Part shown: positions 1-6,129 of the stretch, one piece after another | Layout: every line of letters begins with the position of its first letter | How positions within the stretch are numbered: the stretch's first letter is position 1 | Origin: Deltaproteobacteria bacterium | GTDB taxonomy: Bacteria > Myxococcota_A > UBA9160 > UBA4427 | DNA length: 13,317 nt | Assembly: GCA_011051925.1 (NCBI GenBank) | Contig: DRKE01000500.1 | Coordinates: forward strand, 1-13,317 | Reading direction: 5' to 3' | The notes under the pieces: generated by a model | Seen by the model: only the letters and a program-made list of their open reading frames with translations | Databases searched by the model: none | What the model was told of the DNA's origin: nothing | Made by a program: the position numbers and the translations under genes

Positions 1-321
1 CTTCTCCTCGAATCCACCCGTGCCGAATCGTCCTTCGAGCTCGAGATCGACCTGCTTCGGAGCGATCCCCCGCCAGGCCATGAGAACCCAGACATGGAAG
101 AGGAGATCGGCGACCTCGTGCGTCAACGCCTCGTCACTCTCGTCCCGGGCCGCGAGAACGACCTCCTCGGCCTCCTCGCGGACCTTCGCCGCCATCGCGT
201 CCCAACCGCCCTCGAGCAGCGAGACGACATAGCTTCCCGCTGGACGGCGATCCCGACGATCCGAGATGACCTCGTAGAGCCGATCGAGCATTCCCGTCGT
301 CTGATCCTCGTCCGGCTGCAC
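1..321 (-). CDS. hisE: Phosphoribosyl-ATP pyrophosphatase HisE (3' end cut by window)
   Basis: HisE catalyses the second step of histidine synthesis in the cytoplasm, removing pyrophosphate from phosphoribosyl-ATP. The visible 107 residues read as a complete all-alpha MazG-like HisE. The early LYEVISDRR and GSYVVSLLEGG segments are typical of the family. The metal-binding EExxE lies in KVREEAEEVV (residues 46-55) and the partner ExxD in HEVADLLFH (68-76). The end, RFGTGGFEEK, matches the usual HisE C-terminus, so only a few residues are lost at the window edge. I chose GTG at 321 because AGAGGGG lies about 5 nt upstream; ATG at 291 is the alternative and still keeps the whole domain. The protein is not fused to HisI, unlike in enterics. 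It starts about 100 bp after the carboxylesterase stop on the same strand. The family call is very secure; the start is not. Confidence 0.93.
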   Translation of the reverse strand, partial: MQPDEDQTTGMLDRLYEVISDRRDRRPAGSYVVSLLEGGWDAMAAKVREEAEEVVLAARDESDEALTHEVADLLFHVWVLMAWRGIAPKQVDLELEGRFGTGGFEEK

Positions 322-418
322 ACGGTCCCCTCTGTCTTCGCCGACGGCAGAGTCTAGCCCGCGTGAATCCCCTGCGCTGGCGCCACGAAGCCCTGGCCGA
401 CCGCCCCCTGGCGTTCCA

Positions 419-2170
419 CTACTCGCGAACGAGCCGGATGCCGCCATCGGACTCGGAGTCGAAGACGAGAAACGTCGACCTCCCCTTCGAGTCGTCCGAT
501 GCGGCCCAGGGCTCCCATTCCGGAAGCTCGGCACTTCCCCCCCGCCCCGGTCGTCCCCGACGCGCGAAGCGGGCCCAGTAGTTCCGCATCCGGTCGGAGA
601 GCGCCTCGCGGGTTTCGCGCGTTTCGTCGACGAAGAGGATCCGATCGAGGATCGGATCGCCCAGGGTGAAATTGCCGAAGACGAAGGGAATCTCGAATCC
701 GTGTGCCGCACCGAGCAGGTCCGCGAAGTCGACACCCAGGAAGCGGGGCAGCTCATCCCAATCGAAGCGGTAGGCGAATACGTCGGCATGACCCGAGGCC
801 GTCATCGCGGCCGCAGGATTCCGAACCGCGCGATCGCGCCAGCGATCGCTCTCGATCCGCGCCTTCCGCGCATAGTCCCGGGGATCCCGGATCCCGTAGA
901 GGAATCGGAATCGCCGTCGGACGAATCGCGGATCCTGGGACAAGAAGAGCTTCATCTCGTCCCGGTTGCTGCCCAGGATGACGGGCACCGGATGGAACCG
1001 CCCCGCCCGGAACGCATCCAACCAGTCGTCTTCGGGAAGAACGGAACCGTCTCGAATCAACATCGGAGCGGCAATCGTTTCCGGCCGATCGGGGTCCCGG
1101 AAGGCTTCGATGAGCTCCCGGGCGGAGCGACCACGAAGGAAATCCGCCAGGTCGGCCTCGGGAAGATCTTCGGCATATCGACGCGCGGCTTCGCGATCGG
1201 GAACGATCCCCGCCCGCTCGAGGAGCGAGGCCACGATTTCTGCCGAGCCGTGTGGCCTCCCGGGCACCGGTGCATCCAGGGCGTTTTCTGCCGCAGCCCG
1301 ACTGACCGAGCGCGTCGACCCGCTCTGCGCGATCGCTCGATGAAAGAGGCCCTTCGCCGGAGCGGAAACGAGAAGCGACAGCACGTCGGTCGCCCCGGCG
1401 GACTCGCCGAAGATCGTCACGTTGTCGGGGTCGCCCCCGAACTCACGGATGTTCGACCGGACCCACTCGAGGGCCCGGATCTGATCGAGCGTTCCGAAAT
1501 TCCCGGAGGCCTCCTCCGGGCTCGCTGCCAGGGCTCGCAGGGCCGGATGGGAGAACCAACCGAATGGCCCCAGGCGATAGTTGAAACTGACGACGACGAC
1601 TTCCTGCGTGCCGGCAAGACGTGCGCCGTCGTACATGGCCGCCCCCCCGTGCCCGACGGTATTCCCTCCCCCGTGGATCCAGACCATGACGGGAAGGCGC
1701 GCACGCTCGACCGCCATCTCATCGGGATCCATTCGCGGCGCCCATACATTCAGATAGAGACAATCCTCGGAACCCGCGATCCCATCGGGATCCTCGGTCG
1801 CCACACCGCCGAGTCGCGACTCGAGCTGGACGCAGGGGGAACCCGCAGTGAGGGCGTCCAGGGTGTCGGCCCACGCTTCAGGGGGCGTCGGCGCTCGCCA
1901 GCGCAGGGCCCCGACGGGCGGCGCCGCATAGGGAATCCCGAGCCAGGCGTGGGTCTCGTATGGGGCGGCGTACCCGACGACGCTTCCGAGCCCGAGCAAC
2001 CGCACGGATGAAACATCCGCGATCTCGACCTTCGATTCATCCTTCCGCAGTCCGACCCGCCAGCGCGCCACGATCCCGATGGAGATCAGGATGACAGGCA
2101 GGACGACCGCGACCCCGAGCCAACGCCAGCGTCTCCGAACGACCTCCCGCTCTGCGCCCTCGTCCCTCAT
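419..2170 (-). CDS. Type-B carboxylesterase/lipase, membrane-anchored
   Basis: An alpha/beta-hydrolase of the carboxylesterase type B (COesterase) family, hydrolysing carboxylic ester bonds; the substrate cannot be read from sequence. Numbered from ATG 2170 (583 aa): a basic start and one hydrophobic segment at 17-37 (WLGVAVVLPVILISIGIVARW) suggest an N-terminal signal anchor with the enzyme in the periplasm. Family signatures are intact: SEDCLYLNVWAP (134-145), oxyanion hole HGGG (166-169), nucleophile Ser257 in FGESAGA, acid Glu405 in GSNRDEMKLF and His490 in AAHGFEIPFVFG. The triad is therefore complete. The frame stays open to a GTG at 2329, only 14 nt after the upstream stop, which would add 53 Arg/Gly-rich residues. 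I prefer 2170 because the hydrophobic anchor follows directly, and GAGGAGG lies 14 nt upstream, although that spacing is long. The 170 bp before it show no clear promoter. Confidence 0.92.
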   Translation of the reverse strand: MRDEGAEREVVRRRWRWLGVAVVLPVILISIGIVARWRVGLRKDESKVEIADVSSVRLLGLGSVVGYAAPYETHAWLGIPYAAPPVGALRWRAPTPPEAWADTLDALTAGSPCVQLESRLGGVATEDPDGIAGSEDCLYLNVWAPRMDPDEMAVERARLPVMVWIHGGGNTVGHGGAAMYDGARLAGTQEVVVVSFNYRLGPFGWFSHPALRALAASPEEASGNFGTLDQIRALEWVRSNIREFGGDPDNVTIFGESAGATDVLSLLVSAPAKGLFHRAIAQSGSTRSVSRAAAENALDAPVPGRPHGSAEIVASLLERAGIVPDREAARRYAEDLPEADLADFLRGRSARELIEAFRDPDRPETIAAPMLIRDGSVLPEDDWLDAFRAGRFHPVPVILGSNRDEMKLFLSQDPRFVRRRFRFLYGIRDPRDYARKARIESDRWRDRAVRNPAAAMTASGHADVFAYRFDWDELPRFLGVDFADLLGAAHGFEIPFVFGNFTLGDPILDRILFVDETRETREALSDRMRNYWARFARRGRPGRGGSAELPEWEPWAASDDSKGRSTFLVFDSESDGGIRLVRE

Positions 2171-2342
2171 CCGCCCGCCGCCCGCCTCCTCATCCGCCCT
2201 GCGACTCCGTCCGTCTCGCCCCGGCCGCCCTGACGTCCCTCCGAGTTCCACCGGTCGAGCGGAGACCGACACGAGAATCCCGGTGCCGCGGGTCTTCAAC
2301 CGAGACCGATGCCACCTCGGCAGAGACACGCGTTGCAGGCTA

Positions 2343-4430
2343 TCACGTTCCCCCTGCCTCGAAAGCCGATGCGGCCCCGTCCGATCGCGTCGAATCCGGG
2401 ACGACGACGAAGGATCCCTTGCGGATGTTGAAGAAGAAGAGCTCCGGCAGGCTCATCAGCACGCCCTGCAATCCGCGCCGCAGCATCCAGCCCCGATCGA
2501 AGGGGGCTCGCAGGACGCCGACGACGGCTGCGCCCATCCCGACCGCGAGATTCGGGATGCCGACGATCGGGCGGCTCCAGGCAGGCTCTCGTGAGAAGAA
2601 GAGGAAGATCGAGTCGTCGGGTGCGCCCCAATAGGTCCGTGTGGAAAGCGTATTCGACTCCCGAAACCGAAGGGCGAGCGAATCGCCGACCTCGTCGCGC
2701 AGCCGCGCGAGACGCTCTTCACGCCAACCCGGCATCTCACGCACGCTCGCGACGGGCAGGTGTCGGCGGACCACGCGACCCGCCACGACGGGAATGAACG
2801 AGAGCGTGAACGCCGCATCCCGCCTTCGATCCCGAGCGAAGGAAGCCGTCCCCGGATCGGCTTCCAGGGCTTCGTCGAGGGCCGTGAGGAGCTCCGTCAC
2901 GCAGTTCCGATCGATCAGCCCATAGCCGAGCTCTGCATCGAGTCGATGCCGCAGTCGCCTCGCCGCCTTCGCGAGCTCGTCCCGACGCCGCTCGAGGTCG
3001 CGCAGACGGGCATCCCCGGGCCAGGGCAGAGGAAGGATCGCCGCGGCATACCGGTTGGCCCGGGTCACACGGAACGGAGAGGCGCGGGGGGCCCCGGCGT
3101 GGAGCTCGCCTGCTTCGGCATGAACGAGGGCATGTCGCGCCCGCTCGATCCCGAACAGACGTGCTTCCAGGGGAATCCCGTCCTCGCTCGCGAGACGCTC
3201 GAGGCGCCCCTTCAGGATGCGGCGCGCGACGGCCACCTGGCCCGGTACCAGTGGACCCGGGATCGGCCTCGACACCCCGCCCGACCCCGGTTCCGCGAAG
3301 GGATCGAGGAGCGTCGGCACACCCGTCACCAGCGTCCGGTCGAGGGCGGCGAGCCGAGCCCAGGTCAACAGGATCGCGAGCCCGGCATCCGGTCGGCCGC
3401 TCGCCAGCAGGCGCGACAGATTCCCTTCGAGAGCCTCAGCGATGGTCTGCCAGGGTTCGCGCGACGGGCGCGGGGTCCCCGTCGTCGGCCCGTCCGATCC
3501 GAAGGTCGGATCGCCGCCATCGATTCCACCCGCTGGAAGAGCCCCGGGCGGAACCGTCAACAACCTCCCCTCGGTCGGGCCTCGGCATGCGATGACCACC
3601 TCGAGCGCCTCGAGCGCCTGTGCCGCTTCGACGACGTCCCGCAGGCCTCCGCCCCGGGTCGCATCGCGATCCGGGGCCTCTCGTTCCCGGTTCATCCCGC
3701 GTCCTGCGACCCCATCGGCACGACGAAGCCCGCCGTCCGACCCGGACGATCCGGCGACGACCCGGCCCAGGGCCTCGTGCAGACGTCTCCGCGCGATGAC
3801 GAGGCGCCCCTCGAGCCAGCCCGCGCCGCGATTCCGGACGATTCGCGCCTTGCGCTCGGCGCGCCGCCGCGCCTCCGGAAGGGCACACCCGCCCGCTTCC
3901 GGATCGAAGAGACCCGCTCCGGGGACTTCGACCTCGAAACCGCCTTTCGCGATCGCAAGATCCAGCCAGCGGAGATCCTCTTCGAGTTCGGCGAGCCGAT
4001 CCGTGCGCTGCTGTCGCTCGAAATAGCGGCGCCGCAGGATGGTTTCGAGTTCCTCCTCGACCGCCGGAGGCAGATCGAGCGACAACGCCCCGATGGATCG
4101 ATTGCCCATCAGCCGATAGGTCCGCTCGAAATCGTGCCGGTCGTCGCGACGATCGATGATCAGACCGTCGCCTCGATGCTCGACGTGATAGACCGTGTCG
4201 TCGATCCGGATGGCCGCATGGCCACCGGCCGAGAGCCCCTCGTTCGCCTCGATCGTCCAATACTCGACGACACGATCGGCCCGTGCGGGGCCCTCGAGGG
4301 TGCCGGAAAGAAGGACCGACGCGACGAGCCCGGAAATGCACCGAACGCGGAAGCCGGAGGAGGTCCTCGTCGGATCGGACTCAGTGAAGCGCAGCGTGAT
4401 ACGCACGCCCGATCTTTTCGAAGCCGACAC
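2343..4430 (-). CDS. Exported DUF4105/Lnb-like protein (permuted papain-fold type)
   Basis: A 695-residue exported protein. A hydrophobic stretch, CISGLVASVLLSGTLEGPARA (about 31-51), looks like a signal peptide ending in ARA, though it sits behind an unusually long n-region. The mature part opens with EYWTIEANEGLSAGGHAAIRI (His71) and a VYHVEHRGDG segment. Much later comes YGLIDRNCVTELLTALD (Cys510). His first and Cys later is the order in circularly permuted NlpC/P60-like papain folds, and the wording resembles DUF4105, now named after the Bacteroides lipoprotein N-acyltransferase Lnb. The 185-500 region is Arg/Gly-rich and weakly conserved in look, with a helical HAL-rich part. A C-terminal block (592-677) ends in LPELFFFNIRKGSF. 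No internal ATG start exists. The best starts are GTG at 4430 (50 nt overlap with the lipoprotein gene) or GTG at 4406. The export call is good; the family is moderately sure; the enzymatic role is inference. Confidence 0.72.
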   Translation of the reverse strand: MSASKRSGVRITLRFTESDPTRTSSGFRVRCISGLVASVLLSGTLEGPARADRVVEYWTIEANEGLSAGGHAAIRIDDTVYHVEHRGDGLIIDRRDDRHDFERTYRLMGNRSIGALSLDLPPAVEEELETILRRRYFERQQRTDRLAELEEDLRWLDLAIAKGGFEVEVPGAGLFDPEAGGCALPEARRRAERKARIVRNRGAGWLEGRLVIARRRLHEALGRVVAGSSGSDGGLRRADGVAGRGMNREREAPDRDATRGGGLRDVVEAAQALEALEVVIACRGPTEGRLLTVPPGALPAGGIDGGDPTFGSDGPTTGTPRPSREPWQTIAEALEGNLSRLLASGRPDAGLAILLTWARLAALDRTLVTGVPTLLDPFAEPGSGGVSRPIPGPLVPGQVAVARRILKGRLERLASEDGIPLEARLFGIERARHALVHAEAGELHAGAPRASPFRVTRANRYAAAILPLPWPGDARLRDLERRRDELAKAARRLRHRLDAELGYGLIDRNCVTELLTALDEALEADPGTASFARDRRRDAAFTLSFIPVVAGRVVRRHLPVASVREMPGWREERLARLRDEVGDSLALRFRESNTLSTRTYWGAPDDSIFLFFSREPAWSRPIVGIPNLAVGMGAAVVGVLRAPFDRGWMLRRGLQGVLMSLPELFFFNIRKGSFVVVPDSTRSDGAASAFEAGGT

Positions 4431-4851
4431 TCCCCGGTTCGGCCAGGGCCGCCCGATAGGCGGTCAGCCCGGAGATCGTGACGCCCGCCTCCGCGAGCCC
4501 GCCGCCCACGGCCGCGAAGGTCGCATCGATGGATTCCCAGTCACTGATGCCCCGCTCGAGCGCGATTTCCGCCAGACCTCGCCGCAGGGATTCCGGCCGT
4601 CCCCCGGACTCGACGACGGCCACCGTGAAATCGTGGACGTCCTGTCGATAGGCCTGATCTCCGCCGCCGCTCGAACTGGTCGAGGAGTCCGAACTCGACC
4701 CGGCAGAATCGGAGATGCTGCCGCTCGAATCCGAAACGCTTCCCGAACTCTCGAAGAGCGCGCATCCTGAAATCCCGATCGCCACGATCGAGACCAGCAA
4801 CGGAAGCATGCCCGCCGCCCCGGACCTTCCCCTGAAAATCGGATCCTTCAT
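4381..4851 (-). CDS. Small Ser-rich lipoprotein, function unknown
   Basis: A 156-residue predicted lipoprotein. The N-terminus has a charged start (MKDPIFRGRS), a hydrophobic core and the lipobox ISGC (Cys30), so the mature protein should be lipid-anchored. Next comes a low-complexity Ser/Gly/Asp linker of about 30 residues (35-64), and then a compact, probably helical C-terminal domain (66-156) with no motif I recognise (for example DVHDFTVAVV, TFAAVGGGLAEAG). I chose ATG 4851 because it places the signal peptide at the very start and has GGGGGGTGG just upstream. The frame is open to 4917, but the added residues would precede the signal. Its last 50 bases overlap the first codons of the DUF4105-like gene, so the two are probably co-translated. 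A 165-bp gap separates it from pyrC, so it may begin its own transcript. I infer it is a partner or substrate of the downstream protein; this is untested. Confidence 0.75.
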   Translation of the reverse strand: MKDPIFRGRSGAAGMLPLLVSIVAIGISGCALFESSGSVSDSSGSISDSAGSSSDSSTSSSGGGDQAYRQDVHDFTVAVVESGGRPESLRRGLAEIALERGISDWESIDATFAAVGGGLAEAGVTISGLTAYRAALAEPGSVGFEKIGRAYHAALH

Positions 4852-5016
4852 GACCACCCCCCGTGTTTCGTTGTGGAACCCGACCCCAGTTTGCCGATGC
4901 TTCGCGTCTCCTGCCACACCCGACCTGATCCCCGGCCCCGAAACCCCGCGATCCCGACCCTCCGCGCCCGCTTCCCGAAGAGCCGGATCGGGAGCCGGAA
5001 ATCCGCCCCGGCCCGT

Positions 5017-6093
5017 TCATTTCCGGCATGGATCGGCGACGTGATAGGTCAGCTTCTCCCCGGCCCAGAAGATCTCGAGCGATTCGGCTCCGTCGCCATC
5101 CCGGGTCGGCCCCGGCCCGTCTCGCCGTTCGAGGCGGATCCGGTCGGCATTTCGGGGCAGACCGTAGAAGGCGGGTCCGTGATGACTCGCGAAGGCCTCG
5201 AGCCGATCCATCGCCCCGGCTCGGCGAAAGGCTTCGGCGTAGGCCTCGATGGCGATCGGGGCATTGAAGATCCCCGCACAGCCACAGGCAGACTGCTTGG
5301 CTCCCCGGGGATGGGGCGCGCTATCCGTCCCCAGGAAGAAACTCGGATCGCCGCTCGTCGCGACCGAGACCAGCGCACGACGATCACGCTCGCGTTTCAA
5401 GACCGGAACACAATAGTGATGCGGGCGGAACCCGCCTTCGAAGAGCGCGTTCCGATTCAACAGCAGGTGCTGCGGCGTGATGGTCGCCGCGACCCGGGAG
5501 GCCGCTTCTGAAACGAAGGCCGCGGCTTCGGCGGTCGTGATGTGCTCGAAGACGACCCGGAGTCCCTGGAAGTCGCCGACCAATGGCGCCAGCGTTTCCT
5601 CCAGGAAGCGGCGTTCCCGATCGAAGACATCGCAGTCCGGCGCCGTCGTTTCCCCATGGACGAGCAGGGGCAGGCCCGATCTCTCGATCGCTTCGAGAAG
5701 GCGGTGGTGGTCCGCCAGATCCCTCAAGCCTCTCGCGGAATGGGTCGTGGCTCCCTGCGGATAGAACTTGAGTGCCACGATCCGGGAGGATCGGGCCGCC
5801 GCTTCGATTTCGGCAGCCGTCGTCTCATCGGAGAGGTAGAGCGTCATCAGTGGCTCGAAGGCGCTGTCTTCGGGAAGAAGGGACAGGATCCGCGCACGAT
5901 AGCGCAGAGCGTCCTCGACACGGATCACGGGCGGATCGAGATTCGGCATCACGACCGCCCGCCCGAATCGCCCGGCGGTATACGGAAGAACACGGGCCAG
6001 AAGGTCTCCGTCCCGGAGGTGGACGTGCCAATCGTCCGGTCGCGTGATCTCGATCGAATCCAAGCCGACTCCCGGCGCGAGATCCCGCGCCAC
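5017..6093 (-). CDS. pyrC: Dihydroorotase PyrC (E. coli type)
   Basis: PyrC interconverts carbamoyl-aspartate and dihydroorotate, the third step of pyrimidine synthesis, in the cytoplasm. The 358 residues follow the E. coli enzyme (348 aa) almost block by block. The metal-binding HxH is in DDWHVHLRDGD (His23, His25). The lysine expected to be carbamylated is Lys109 in ALKFYPQGATT. Further metal ligands are His146 (LLVHGETT) and His184 (FEHITT), and Asp257 lies in GTDSAPHPRGAK. TPQHLL, RPHHYC and CGCAG, all family hallmarks, are present, so the enzyme should be active. The start is GTG at 6093, with the conserved IEITRPDDWH region beginning about 15 residues later; a TTG at codon 11 is a weaker option. 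It lies 36 bp after the GGDEF-EAL gene on the same strand, which allows co-transcription, although the two have no obvious functional link. Confidence 0.97.
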   Translation of the reverse strand: MARDLAPGVGLDSIEITRPDDWHVHLRDGDLLARVLPYTAGRFGRAVVMPNLDPPVIRVEDALRYRARILSLLPEDSAFEPLMTLYLSDETTAAEIEAAARSSRIVALKFYPQGATTHSARGLRDLADHHRLLEAIERSGLPLLVHGETTAPDCDVFDRERRFLEETLAPLVGDFQGLRVVFEHITTAEAAAFVSEAASRVAATITPQHLLLNRNALFEGGFRPHHYCVPVLKRERDRRALVSVATSGDPSFFLGTDSAPHPRGAKQSACGCAGIFNAPIAIEAYAEAFRRAGAMDRLEAFASHHGPAFYGLPRNADRIRLERRDGPGPTRDGDGAESLEIFWAGEKLTYHVADPCRK

Positions 6094-6129
6094 CCGGACG
6101 TCGGATCATACCGCTGCCAGAGGCGCGAT

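Noticed and set aside
701..2011. 436-residue open frame on the plus strand opposite the carboxylesterase
   Set aside because: It lies wholly antisense to a gene with full catalytic motifs; its Arg/Pro/Gly-rich translation shows no domain. Long antisense frames are common at this GC content.
2760..4481. 573-residue plus-strand open frame opposite the DUF4105-like gene
   Set aside because: Low-complexity Arg/Pro/Glu-rich translation with no motif; the minus-strand frame has a signal peptide and His/Cys motifs.
4677..4750. Ser/Gly/Asp codon repeat in the lipoprotein gene as a possible tandem DNA repeat
   Set aside because: Codons vary between units and no exact nucleotide period is seen; it is best read as a low-complexity protein linker.
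4852..5016. Terminator after pyrC
   Set aside because: Only 4-5 bp GC stems such as CCCGA...TCGGG with no U-run; too weak to call.
6094..6129. Possible -10 box TATGAT (minus strand, 6105-6110) before pyrC
   Set aside because: It would leave a leader of only about 5 nt, and the -35 region (CTGAAT) matches poorly; a chance match is more likely.
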